Source of the DNA: Mesorhizobium atlanticum
GTDB lineage: Bacteria > Pseudomonadota > Alphaproteobacteria > Rhizobiales > Rhizobiaceae
Reading direction: 5' to 3'
Length of the DNA: 64,000 nucleotides
Assembly: GCF_003289965.1 (NCBI RefSeq)
Contig: NZ_QMBQ01000003.1
Span: 372,001 to 436,000 of the forward strand
In this document: one piece after another, positions 41,250 through 50,150 of the stretch
Position numbering within the stretch: the stretch's first letter is position 1
Layout: every line of letters begins with the position of its first letter
Made by a program: the position numbers and the translations under genes
The notes under the pieces: model-generated
The model's database searches: none
What the model saw: the letters and a program-made list of their open reading frames with translations, nothing else
Told to the model about the DNA's origin: nothing

Positions 41250-42272
41250 ATGGCAGGCATGAATACCGGCATGAACAAGAGACGCAGCAGCACACCGGCA
41301 ATCGAATGGCCGACTGTATTTCTCGCACTCTTCTGCTACGGCGCATGGCTCGCCGCCGGCTTGCTCCTCTGGCCATCCCATCCGCTGATCGCACTGATCG
41401 CCCTGGCGCTGATCCTGGCGCTGCAATCCTCGCTGATGCATGAAGTGCTGCACGGCCACCCGACCCGCAGCGCCCGCATCAACGAAGCCTTCGTCTTCCT
41501 GCCGATCGGACTTGTCTGGCCGTTCCGGCGTTTCAAGACCATCCATCTTCGCCACCATGCCGACGAGCGGCTGACCGATCCGCTCGACGACCCGGAGAGC
41601 TACTACCAGGCGCTCTGGATGCACGAGGAACTGCCTCCAACGATGAAGTTGCTGCTCAAGGTCAACAACACCATGGTCGGCCGCTTGATCCTCGGCCCGT
41701 GGCTGTCCTCGGTCGGCTTCTTCATCGATGACGTCAAGCAGATCGCAGCGGGCGACAAGGCAATCCGCAAGGCATGGCTGCTGCATGTCATCGGCATTGC
41801 CGTGGTTGCGCCGATCGTCACCTTCGGCTTCGGCATTCCGCTCTGGCTCTATGTACTGGTGCCGGTCTGGCTCGGACAGTCGCTGATTTCGGTGCGCACC
41901 TATGCCGAGCACCAGTGGTCCGAACATCCGGAAGGGCGCACCATCATCGTTGAACGCTCGCCGCTGTCGTTCCTGTTCCTCAACAACAACCTGCATTTCG
42001 TGCATCACAAGAGCCCGACGGTTGCGTGGTACAGATTGCCGAAGCTGTTCCGCGAGCGCCGCGAGGAATGGCTGCGGATGAACAACGGCTATGTCTATCC
42101 GAACTATCTGGCCCTGATCAAATCCTTCGCCTTCAAGGCCAAGGAACCGGTCATCCATCCGGTATTGCGCCGCTCGCCCGAACCTGGCCGCGCCTTCAAG
42201 CCTCGCGTCAGGGCGCGCAATGTCAACGGGCTTGGAACAGCGCCGGTTCCGGCGGAGCCGCCGAAGGAGTAA
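41250..42272 (+). CDS. Fatty acid desaturase (membrane di-iron)
   Basis: A 340-residue protein with about four TM segments and three His boxes: HEVLHGH (64-70), HLRHH (99-103) and HFVHH (~247-251), plus AEHQ. It belongs to the integral-membrane di-iron desaturase family and may desaturate fatty acids or a related alkyl chain (beta-carotene/ceramide-type hydroxylases are more distant). Start chosen as ATG 41250 (GTG 41238 and ATG 41262 possible). Confidence 0.8.
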   Translation: MAGMNTGMNKRRSSTPAIEWPTVFLALFCYGAWLAAGLLLWPSHPLIALIALALILALQSSLMHEVLHGHPTRSARINEAFVFLPIGLVWPFRRFKTIHLRHHADERLTDPLDDPESYYQALWMHEELPPTMKLLLKVNNTMVGRLILGPWLSSVGFFIDDVKQIAAGDKAIRKAWLLHVIGIAVVAPIVTFGFGIPLWLYVLVPVWLGQSLISVRTYAEHQWSEHPEGRTIIVERSPLSFLFLNNNLHFVHHKSPTVAWYRLPKLFRERREEWLRMNNGYVYPNYLALIKSFAFKAKEPVIHPVLRRSPEPGRAFKPRVRARNVNGLGTAPVPAEPPKE

Positions 42273-42348
42273 TCTCGGCTTTCCGCGACCGCTTTTTCGC
42301 GGCGGAACGCAGGCGCCGAAGCTCGCCTGCCTTTGAAAGCTATTCGAC

Positions 42349-43188
42349 ATGAGCAAGTTTGTTGCGGCCCTGCCGATGTATGACTGGCCCGAAGCGCGTG
42401 GCGAGGTCGACGCGCAATGGACACTTCTCCGCGACGCCTTCCGGCAAAGAGGCATCGATGCGCCGGAGGCCGTCCTGCGCAGCAACCGCGAACTGCCGCC
42501 GGTGCCCGGCGGCATCCTTGACGCCGCCGGCGAGGTGATCGCGCCGGATCCGGCGACACTGCCCCCGGACGAGCTTGATTTCCACCAGCTCTGGCTGAGC
42601 CCGGCGCTTCTGTTCGGGCAAACCTGCTGGGGGCCGATGGAACTCGGCCTTGCCCGGCATGTCCAGGTGATCGCGCAGCCGAACTACGACGCATTCGAGG
42701 GCGGGCAGGGCGAACTTTATTCCAGCGCGCTGGTGATGGCCGCGGATGGCGGTTCGCCGGTTGCCTCGCCGCAGGACGGCAAGGCCGTCATCCCGCTCGA
42801 TCTTCTGCGCGGCAAGCGCTTCATCTTCAACAATCCCGATTCGATGTCCGGGCTGATCGGGCTGACGCGCGACCTGGAGGCGATGGGCGAAAGCCTGGAC
42901 ATCTTCGCCTCACGCGGCGAGAGCGGAGGCCACCGGTTGTCGATCGTTGCCATCGCAGAGGGCAGGGCCGATATCGCGGCGATCGATTGCGAAAGCTGGG
43001 CGCTGGCGCAGCGTTTCGAATCGGCTGCGCGGGGCGTCAAAGTCGTCGGCTGGACGGCGCGGCGCAAGGGCTTGCCCTATATCACCGCGAGGACCACGCC
43101 GGCCTCGGTCGTTGCCGCGATGCGCGAGGCCGTCGCGGCGGTCGAAGGCGGCGCGTCAGAGCAGCCGCTCGTCCAGCTTGTAGGCTGA
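42349..43188 (+). CDS. PhnD-like phosphate/phosphonate-type binding protein without signal peptide
   Basis: A 279-residue periplasmic-binding-fold protein: VAALPMYDWPEAR, FHQLWLSPALLFGQTCWGPM, ALVMAADGG..GKRFIFNNPDSMSG and IAEGRADIAAIDCESW. It resembles PhnD-type proteins but has no signal peptide in the chosen frame. So it is either cytosolic or its real start lies upstream in an unlikely frame. It lies alone after the desaturase with no permease. Its 3' end overlaps the M24 gene by 33 bases on the opposite strand. Confidence 0.6.
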   Translation: MSKFVAALPMYDWPEARGEVDAQWTLLRDAFRQRGIDAPEAVLRSNRELPPVPGGILDAAGEVIAPDPATLPPDELDFHQLWLSPALLFGQTCWGPMELGLARHVQVIAQPNYDAFEGGQGELYSSALVMAADGGSPVASPQDGKAVIPLDLLRGKRFIFNNPDSMSGLIGLTRDLEAMGESLDIFASRGESGGHRLSIVAIAEGRADIAAIDCESWALAQRFESAARGVKVVGWTARRKGLPYITARTTPASVVAAMREAVAAVEGGASEQPLVQLVG

Positions 43189-44508
43189 CAGCTTCTCGTT
43201 GCCGGTCCCGGTGATCAGGATCTGCTCCTCGATCTTGACGCCTTCGTGCCCGCCAAGCCTGCCGATATAACTTTCGACGCAAAGCACCATGCCGGGTTCA
43301 AGCAGGCCGTCCGGCGTGTCGGCGGTCCAGTCGCTTGCGTGTGGCAGTGTCGGATATTCGTCCGCCAGGCCGACGCCATGGTAGAGGACGCCGTAGCGGG
43401 TCGGGAAACAGTCGCCCGGAGGCACGGCCGAGCGCTCGACAAGGTCACGGAAGGTGATGCCCGGCCGCATCAGATCGGTGTTGTGGGCGATCTGGTCAGC
43501 AGCGATGCGGAACAGATCGCGCTGCTCGTTCGACGGTTGCCTGTCGCCGCAGAGCCATGTGCGCGAAAGATCGGCACAGAAGCCGTAGGGGCCGATGAGG
43601 TCGGTGTCGAAGGCGACGAGATCGCCATTCTCGATGACGCGCGAGGAACATTCCTGGAACCAGGGATTGGTGCGCGGGCCGGACGACAGCAGCCGCGTCT
43701 CGATCCATTCGCCGCCGCGCGCAATGTTGCCGCGATGCAGTTCCGCCCATAGCTCGTTCTCGGAGATGCCGGGTTTCAAAGCTGCTTCCATCTCGCTCAT
43801 CGCCGCCTCGCAGGCGACGATCGAGCGCCGCATGGCGAGGATCTCGTCCGGCGATTTGATGAGGCGCGCGTTTTCCATCACCGCCTCGCCATTGCCGACA
43901 GAAATGCCGCGGCGGCCGAGTTCCTCGACGCCTTCCGGGTTGATGTGGTCGACGGCGATGCGCCGGTTGCCGCCGCCATGCTCGGCAACGAGTTCAGCGA
44001 TGCCGGCGCCCCAGCGGCGGACCTTCTCATCGGTCAACTCGCCGCTGTAGAGATACATCCACGATACCGCCGGCCGCACCTCGTCGACGACGCCCGAATG
44101 GTCGGACAGGTGCTCGCATGAGAAATAGTCGAACAGCACCACCGGGCCTTCGGTGGCGACGAAACAGTGGCGCGTCGGGTTGTGCGCGACCCAGAGCTGC
44201 ATGTTGGTCGAGTCCGTCGCATAGCGGATGTTGACCGGGTCGTAGAGCAGGGCGCCGGCATAGTCGCGGCGCTTCAGCTCGGCACGGATGCGCTCGAGCC
44301 GGTAGCTCCGCATGGCAACCAGGTTTGGAGCGGCAACGCCTGCAGCCGCCCATTCGGCTTCGGCCTGCGCGCCGTAGCCCAGCACATGCTGGTTGAACGA
44401 GGCCGCCTTCTCGCGCGAGGCCTCGCGCAGCGCATCGACCGAGCCGGGCTCGAACGGCATGATCTTGCGGTGGCGGCCGAAGCCTCTCTTTGGCGCCGCG
44501 CTGTCCAT
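43156..44508 (-). CDS. M24 family protein, DddP (DMSP lyase)-like
   Basis: A 450-residue creatinase/prolidase-fold protein starting MDSAAPKRG. The C-terminal metal ligands are D301, D303, D313, H377, E412 and E427. These match the spacing I recall for the DMSP lyase DddP (D295, D297, D307, H371, E406, E421). Y372 and D383 occupy the positions of the DddP catalytic Tyr and Asp. Related M24 enzymes include Xaa-Pro peptidases and ectoine hydrolase DoeA, so specificity is unproved. It lies 10 bases after the FAD/GcvT gene in an operon with MttB 2. An alternative start is ATG 44460. Confidence 0.72.
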   Translation of the reverse strand: MDSAAPKRGFGRHRKIMPFEPGSVDALREASREKAASFNQHVLGYGAQAEAEWAAAGVAAPNLVAMRSYRLERIRAELKRRDYAGALLYDPVNIRYATDSTNMQLWVAHNPTRHCFVATEGPVVLFDYFSCEHLSDHSGVVDEVRPAVSWMYLYSGELTDEKVRRWGAGIAELVAEHGGGNRRIAVDHINPEGVEELGRRGISVGNGEAVMENARLIKSPDEILAMRRSIVACEAAMSEMEAALKPGISENELWAELHRGNIARGGEWIETRLLSSGPRTNPWFQECSSRVIENGDLVAFDTDLIGPYGFCADLSRTWLCGDRQPSNEQRDLFRIAADQIAHNTDLMRPGITFRDLVERSAVPPGDCFPTRYGVLYHGVGLADEYPTLPHASDWTADTPDGLLEPGMVLCVESYIGRLGGHEGVKIEEQILITGTGNEKLSAYKLDERLL

Positions 44509-44518
44509 GGGCCGCCCG

Positions 44519-47089
44519 TCAGGTCCGCATTTTTTCGCCGCTCGGATCGAAGGGCGGCTCGATATTGATGCGGGCCGGACGGCGGTGGCCGAGGATCTCG
44601 ATCTCGAACAAGCCGGCGCTTTCGTCCTCGGCAAGGGCAGCCGGGACATAGCCCTGCGCCATCGACTTCTGGACGTAATGCGCATAGCCGCCCGATGTCA
44701 CCCAGCCGACGACGCGCCACTCGCCATCGACGATGCCGCGCACGGCGGAAGCGCCTTCGGCGGCTTTCGAGCCGCGCACTTCCTTGCCCGCCTCGTCGAA
44801 GCGCGGCGCGCCGTAGCCATGCGGCTTCTCGACCGTGCCGAAGTCCTTGCTGACCTTGGCCCAGATCGGTTCGTCGCCCATCACATCGGCATCGATGGCA
44901 TCGACAATGAAGGAAACACGGCGCAGCTTCGGCCCTTCGGTATGCTCCTTGGCGGACGCTTCACGGCCGATGAAGTCGTTCTTCTCGAGCTTGATGAAGC
45001 GGTCCATCGAGCCCTCGAACGGGCCGTAGATCGGCCGCAGCTCGCGGAACCAGGTCGGGAAGTTCTTTTCCAGGCGCATGGAGAGCAGCGCGCGCATGCC
45101 GAAATCGACAATGCCGAATTCCTCGCCCGCCTCCTTGATCGCCTTATAGACGAGGCGCTGATAGGCCGGAGCCATCCAGATCTCGTAGCCGAGGTCGCCG
45201 GTATAGGTGATGCGGTTGACCATGCAAGGCGCGCCGCCGACGGCCATCTCGCGGAAGTCCATGAAACGGAAGGCCTTGGTCGACACGTCGACATCGACCA
45301 GCTTCTGCAGCAGGTCGCGCGATTTCGGCCCGGCGATCGAGAGGCCTACCAGCGTCTGGTCGAAGCGGTGGATGCGCACCGATCTGTCCTTCGGCAGGTG
45401 CTTCTCGAACCAGCGCATGTGATATTTCTGCGCGGCCGACGAGCCCCAGATCATGAAACGGTCCTCGCCGGTCTTGGCGATGGTGAAGTCGCCGATCAGC
45501 TTACCGAATTCGTTGACCATCGGGGTCAGCACGATGCGGCCGGTCTTCGGCATGCGATTGGTCATCAGCCGGTTGAGGAAATCCTCGGCGCCCGATCCCG
45601 AGACCTCGTATTTGGCGAAGTTGGCGATCTCGGTGACGCCGACCTTCTCGCGCGTGGCGCGCACTTCCTCGCCAATCGGGCCGAAATCGTTGGAGCGGTG
45701 GAAGGACACGATGTCCTTCGGTTCCGTGCCCTTCGGCGCGAACCAGAGCGGCGTTTCCAGGCCCCAGCTATCGCCCATGACGGCGTTGTTGGCGAGCATA
45801 GTGTCGTAGAGCGGCGTGGTCTGCGCCGGACGGGCTGCCGGCAGTTCCTCGTTCGGGAAGCGGATCGAGAAGCGGCGCGAATAGTTCTCGCGCACCTTGG
45901 CGTTGGTGTAGCGCAGCGTCGCCCATTCACCGAAGCGGGCGACGTCCATGCCCCAGACGTCGAAGCCAGGATCGCCATGCACCATCCAGTTGGACAGCGC
46001 CAGGCCGACGCCGCCGCCCTGGCTGAAGCCGGCCATGACGGCGCAGGCGCACCAGAAATTGGTCAGGCCCTGCACAGGGCCGACCAGCGGATTGCCGTCG
46101 AGCGCGAAGGTGAAGGGGCCGTTGATGATCTGCTTGATGCCGGCCTTCTCGATGCCGGGGAAATGCTTGAAGCCGATCTCCAGCGATGGCGCGATGCGGT
46201 CGATGTCGGGCTGCAGAAGCTCGTGGCCGAAATCCCAGGGCGTGTTGACCGGCGACCACGGCTTGCAGGCCTTCTCATAGGTGCCGAGCAGGATGCCGTT
46301 GCGCTCCTGGCGGGTGTAGATCTCGCCCTTGAAGTCGAGCACGCCGATCATCTCGCGGCCGGTCGACTTGTTGAATTCCTCGACCTCCGGCATCGGCTCA
46401 GTGAGCAGGTACATATGCTCCATCGCCAGCACCGGCAGCTCGATGCCGACCATGCGGCCGATCTCGCGCGCCCACAGGCCGCCGCAGTTGACGACATGCT
46501 CGGCATGGACCGTGCCCTGTTCGGTGACGACGTTCCAGGTGCCGTCCGGCTGCTGCGTGAGATCGACGACGCGGTTGCGCAGCACGATCTCGGCGCCGAG
46601 CTTTTTCGCCGCCTTGGAATAGGCGATGGTGGTACCGGATGGGTCGAGATGGCCTTCGACCGGATCCCACATGGCTCCGACGAAGTTCTTCTCGTCCATC
46701 AGCGGGAACATCGCCTTGGCTTCCGAAGGCGTGATCAACTCGGTGTCCATGCCGAGATAACGGCCCTTGGCGTGGGCCAGCCGCAGGAAGTCCATGCGCT
46801 CGGGCGTATCGGCCATCATCACGCCGCCGGTCAAATGCAGCGAGCAGGACTGGCCGGAGAGTTCTTCGATCTCCTTGTAGAGCTGGACGGTGTAGGCCTG
46901 CAGCTTAGCGACGTTCGGGTCGCCGTTCAGTGTGTGGAAGCCGCCCGCCGCATGCCATGACGAGCCGGAGGTCAGCTCCGAGCGCTCGATCAGCATGATG
47001 TCGGTCCAGCCGGCCTTGGCGAGATGATAGAGCACCGAGCAGCCGACGACGCCGCCGCCGATGACAACCGCTTTTACGTGGGATTTCAT
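44519..47089 (-). CDS. FAD/GcvT dimethylglycine dehydrogenase-like protein 2
   Basis: An 856-residue protein: FAD domain with VVIGGGVVGCSVLYHL, the conserved SSWHAAGGFH segment (possible covalent FAD histidine), and a GcvT domain with YTGDLGYEIW and MRALLSMRLEKNFPTW. It oxidises an N-methyl group of dimethylglycine or a related amine and loads THF with C1. It follows MttB 2 by 76 bases and precedes the DddP-like gene by 10 bases, all on the minus strand. An MttB/FAD-dehydrogenase operon matches a betaine to dimethylglycine to sarcosine route. Confidence 0.82.
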   Translation of the reverse strand: MKSHVKAVVIGGGVVGCSVLYHLAKAGWTDIMLIERSELTSGSSWHAAGGFHTLNGDPNVAKLQAYTVQLYKEIEELSGQSCSLHLTGGVMMADTPERMDFLRLAHAKGRYLGMDTELITPSEAKAMFPLMDEKNFVGAMWDPVEGHLDPSGTTIAYSKAAKKLGAEIVLRNRVVDLTQQPDGTWNVVTEQGTVHAEHVVNCGGLWAREIGRMVGIELPVLAMEHMYLLTEPMPEVEEFNKSTGREMIGVLDFKGEIYTRQERNGILLGTYEKACKPWSPVNTPWDFGHELLQPDIDRIAPSLEIGFKHFPGIEKAGIKQIINGPFTFALDGNPLVGPVQGLTNFWCACAVMAGFSQGGGVGLALSNWMVHGDPGFDVWGMDVARFGEWATLRYTNAKVRENYSRRFSIRFPNEELPAARPAQTTPLYDTMLANNAVMGDSWGLETPLWFAPKGTEPKDIVSFHRSNDFGPIGEEVRATREKVGVTEIANFAKYEVSGSGAEDFLNRLMTNRMPKTGRIVLTPMVNEFGKLIGDFTIAKTGEDRFMIWGSSAAQKYHMRWFEKHLPKDRSVRIHRFDQTLVGLSIAGPKSRDLLQKLVDVDVSTKAFRFMDFREMAVGGAPCMVNRITYTGDLGYEIWMAPAYQRLVYKAIKEAGEEFGIVDFGMRALLSMRLEKNFPTWFRELRPIYGPFEGSMDRFIKLEKNDFIGREASAKEHTEGPKLRRVSFIVDAIDADVMGDEPIWAKVSKDFGTVEKPHGYGAPRFDEAGKEVRGSKAAEGASAVRGIVDGEWRVVGWVTSGGYAHYVQKSMAQGYVPAALAEDESAGLFEIEILGHRRPARINIEPPFDPSGEKMRT

Positions 47090-47165
47090 GTAGATAGGTC
47101 CGTTTTGCGCAATGTGGAGTCAGAAATGAAGGCGAGCGGCGGGCAGTTGCTCGGCCGACCGCAGA

Positions 47166-48743
47166 TCAGAAATCCGTCGGCGCGCCGCCTTCGGCGCGGC
47201 GCTTCTCGACGAAGTCGTTGAGTTCCTCGCGGATGGCCGGGTCCATATAGGGCTCCTCATAGGAGGCGAGGCGCTCCTTCCAGACCTTGTTGGTGCGCTC
47301 CATCGCCGTCGGTGAGCCGGCCTCGGTCCAGGTCTCGAAGTTGCGCCAGTCGGAGACGATCGGCGAATAGAAGGCGGTCTTGTAGCGTTCCTGCGTATGC
47401 TGGGTGCCGAAGAAATGGCCGCCCGGGCCGACCGACTGGATGGCATCGAAGCCGAGCGCATCCTCGGAGAGGTCGAGCGGGGTGAGGAACTCGGCCACCA
47501 TCTGCAAAAGGTCGATGTCGAGGATGGTCTTTTCGTAGGAGCAGCGCAGGCCGCCTTCCAGCCAGCCGGCGCCGTGCATCATCAGATTGCCGCCGCCCTG
47601 GATCGCGCCCCACAGCGAGAACACGCTTTCATAGGCGGCCTGCGCGTCGACCGTGTTGGCGGCGCAGGTGTTGGAGGTGCGATAGGGGATGTTGTAGCGG
47701 CGGGCGAGCTGGCCGCCGACGAGCTGCGCCTTCATGTATTCGGGCGTGCCAAAGGCCGGCGCGCCGGACTTCATGTCGACATTGGAGGTGAAGCCGCCAT
47801 AGCCGACCGGCGCGCCCTTCTTCACCATCTGCGCGAAGGCGATACCGGAAAGCGCCTCGGCGTTCTGCTGCACCAGCGCGCCGGCCACGGTGACGGGCGC
47901 CATGGCGCCCGAGAGCGTGAACGGCGTGACGATGACGACCTGGCCCATGCTCGACATCTGGATGATGCCTTCCATCATCGGCACGTCGAGCTTGAGAGGC
48001 GAATTGGTGTTGATGATGGTGAAGACCGAGGGCTCCTGCATCAGCTGCTCGCGGCTGATGCCGCGGGCGATGCGGGTGATCTCGATGCCGTCGACATTGC
48101 GCTCCTTGCCGAGCGAATAGATGTGGAAGACCTTGTCGGTCAGCATGGCGAGGTCGCGGATGCATTCCAGGTGCCGGACCGAGGGATGGATATCGATCGG
48201 CTCGACCGGATAGCCGCCGGTGCAGTTCAGGATGTTGTGCATCTGCGCCAGGCGCAGGAAGTTGCGGTAGTCGGCCTGGTTGCCGGGCCGGCGGCCGCGG
48301 TCGAGGTCGGAGCAGTTCGGCGCCGAGGCCATCATCGACAGAATGACGTTGTTGCCGCCGAAGCGCAGATTGTGCGCCGGGTTGCGGGCGTGCAACGTGA
48401 ATTCCGACGGGCAGTGCGAGACGAGCTCGAGGATCATGTCGCTGTCGAAGCGCACGCGCTCCGAGCCTTCGCGCACATCAGCGCCATGCGCCTTCATGAT
48501 GCGGCGGGCTTCCTCATGCAGAACATCGACGCCGATCTCCTTCAGCACCCGCAGCGAAGCGAGATGGATCGATTCCAACTCGTCGTCGGAGACGAACTTG
48601 GTCGGCATCAGCGGGTTCTTCAACTGCCGGAAGGCGGGCTGCTCGAAAGCGGCCGCGCCGCCGGCGCGCTTGCCCGCGCGGCCGCCACGGCGGGCGCGAT
48701 CGGTAGCCGGTGCCGGCTCGGCGGGATGAAGGGCGGCGGTCAT
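47166..48743 (-). CDS. MttB-family (non-pyrrolysine) methyltransferase 2
   Basis: A 525-residue MttB superfamily protein: HARNPAHNLRFGG, LDRGRRPGNQADYRNFLRLAQ, TPFTLSGAMAPVTVAGALVQQ, FGTPEYMKAQ and MMHGAGWLEGG, all over two or three short blocks. No in-frame TAG, so non-Pyl. ATG 48743 (MTAALHPAEP) gives the same length as MttB 1. The first ~35 residues include RARRGGRAGKRAGG, an Arg/Gly-rich tail. It heads an operon with the FAD/GcvT dehydrogenase and DddP-like gene. By position it probably demethylates glycine betaine or DMSP-like sulfonium/ammonium compounds. Confidence 0.87.
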   Translation of the reverse strand: MTAALHPAEPAPATDRARRGGRAGKRAGGAAAFEQPAFRQLKNPLMPTKFVSDDELESIHLASLRVLKEIGVDVLHEEARRIMKAHGADVREGSERVRFDSDMILELVSHCPSEFTLHARNPAHNLRFGGNNVILSMMASAPNCSDLDRGRRPGNQADYRNFLRLAQMHNILNCTGGYPVEPIDIHPSVRHLECIRDLAMLTDKVFHIYSLGKERNVDGIEITRIARGISREQLMQEPSVFTIINTNSPLKLDVPMMEGIIQMSSMGQVVIVTPFTLSGAMAPVTVAGALVQQNAEALSGIAFAQMVKKGAPVGYGGFTSNVDMKSGAPAFGTPEYMKAQLVGGQLARRYNIPYRTSNTCAANTVDAQAAYESVFSLWGAIQGGGNLMMHGAGWLEGGLRCSYEKTILDIDLLQMVAEFLTPLDLSEDALGFDAIQSVGPGGHFFGTQHTQERYKTAFYSPIVSDWRNFETWTEAGSPTAMERTNKVWKERLASYEEPYMDPAIREELNDFVEKRRAEGGAPTDF

Positions 48744-48981
48744 GAGAAGCCTCGTGAGGATGCGAAATTGGCCGGCATAATGGACCGGCGACAATGCAGC
48801 CGGTGAGGAGGCGGCGACCCCTAGGGCGAGGGAAGCGACATGCCGGAAGGGGAGCTTGCGCGAGCGTTCCCTGCAGCGCCGGCGCTCCTGGCAGGGTTTG
48901 GCTGGAGCATCCGCTTTCGCCGGCAGTGGGCCTTACGGCGACCGGCCGCAACGGCTAAGCCTCCGAACGATTGGAGCAGGA

Positions 48982-50145
48982 ATGATGGCTCTGGCGAAAT
49001 CAGAGACCGGCGAGAACGTGCAGTGGGCCGCGATCGCAGGCGTGATCGCGACCGTTTCGGTGTTCGCCATCGCGCAAGGGCTTTCCTATCCGCTGCTCAG
49101 CTTCATCCTGCAGCGGCAGGGCGTCTCGCCGGCGATGATCGGGCTGTCGGCGGCAATGACGCCGGTCGGCTTTGTCCTGTCCTCGCCGCTGATCCCGGCA
49201 TTGGCGCGCCGGTTCGGGGCAGGGCGTACCGCGCTCACCTGCGCCGCGCTCTCGGCGCTGGTGCTGGCGCTGGTCGGCTGGACGCAGAATGTCTATCTGT
49301 GGTTTCCGCTGCGCTTCCTGATCGGCGTGGTGACCAACCCGCTTTATGTGCTCAGCGAAATCTGGGTGATCGCGCTGGCGCCGCCGGCGCGCCGCGGCCG
49401 CGTCATGGGCATTTATTCTACCATCATTTCGGCCGGCTTCGCGGCCGGGCCGCTCTGTCTTCTCGCCGTCGGCACCGAAGGTTGGCCGCCTTTTCTGGTT
49501 GGCATCGGCGCCTTTCTCTTCTGCGGCGGCTGCCTGGCCGCGGTGGTGCGCCGCCTGCCCAAGGTCGATGAGGCCGAGAACAAGGTTTCGGTGCTGGGCT
49601 TCATACCATTGGCCTGGCTGCTTTTGTCGTCGGTTGTCGTCGCAGCCGGTTTCGAGCAGGCGATCCTGGCGCTGCTACCGGTCTATGGAACGCATTACGC
49701 TATTCCCGAAGCGCGCATGTCGGCGCTGCTGTCGGTGATGATCGCCGGCAACATCGCCATGCAGGTGCCGCTCGGCCTGCTCGCCGAAAGGCTGACGGCG
49801 CGCCTGGTTCGCTTCGGCTGCGTCGTGGTGACGATCCTCGGCTGCGTGCTCTTGCCGGCGCTGATCGAGACGCCGCTGATCTGGGTTTGCGTCTTCGTGT
49901 GGGGCGCGGTGTCCTACGGCATCTACACGATGTCGATCATCGAGCTCGGCGAACGGTTCACCGGCTCGGCGCTGGTTGCCGGCAATGCCGCCTTCTCGCT
50001 GATGTGGGGCCTCGGCGGCATAGTCGTGCCGCCGCTCACCGGCAGCGTGATGGATGTGGTCGGCGCCGCCGGGCTTCCAATCACGCTCGGTGCGATCTGC
50101 GCGGCCCTGGCGGCGGCGACCATTTTTCGCCGGCGGGTCGTCTAG
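48982..50145 (+). CDS. MFS transporter
   Basis: A 387-residue protein with 12 predicted TM segments (SFILQRQGVSPAMIGLSAAM; GRVMGIYSTIISAGFAAGPL; GGIVVPPLTGSVMDVVGA). The MFS loop-2/3 signature is weak, as in the YcaD/sugar-efflux type. ATG 48982 or 48985, with GGAGCAGG before. Divergent from MttB 2, with a 238-base gap. Substrate unknown; drug or metabolite efflux is likely. Confidence 0.82.
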   Translation: MMALAKSETGENVQWAAIAGVIATVSVFAIAQGLSYPLLSFILQRQGVSPAMIGLSAAMTPVGFVLSSPLIPALARRFGAGRTALTCAALSALVLALVGWTQNVYLWFPLRFLIGVVTNPLYVLSEIWVIALAPPARRGRVMGIYSTIISAGFAAGPLCLLAVGTEGWPPFLVGIGAFLFCGGCLAAVVRRLPKVDEAENKVSVLGFIPLAWLLLSSVVVAAGFEQAILALLPVYGTHYAIPEARMSALLSVMIAGNIAMQVPLGLLAERLTARLVRFGCVVVTILGCVLLPALIETPLIWVCVFVWGAVSYGIYTMSIIELGERFTGSALVAGNAAFSLMWGLGGIVVPPLTGSVMDVVGAAGLPITLGAICAALAAATIFRRRVV

Positions 50146-50150
50146 GCGGC

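Noticed and set aside
44393..46960. 855-residue plus-strand frame opposite the second FAD/GcvT gene
   Set aside because: Antisense shadow with no recognisable motif.
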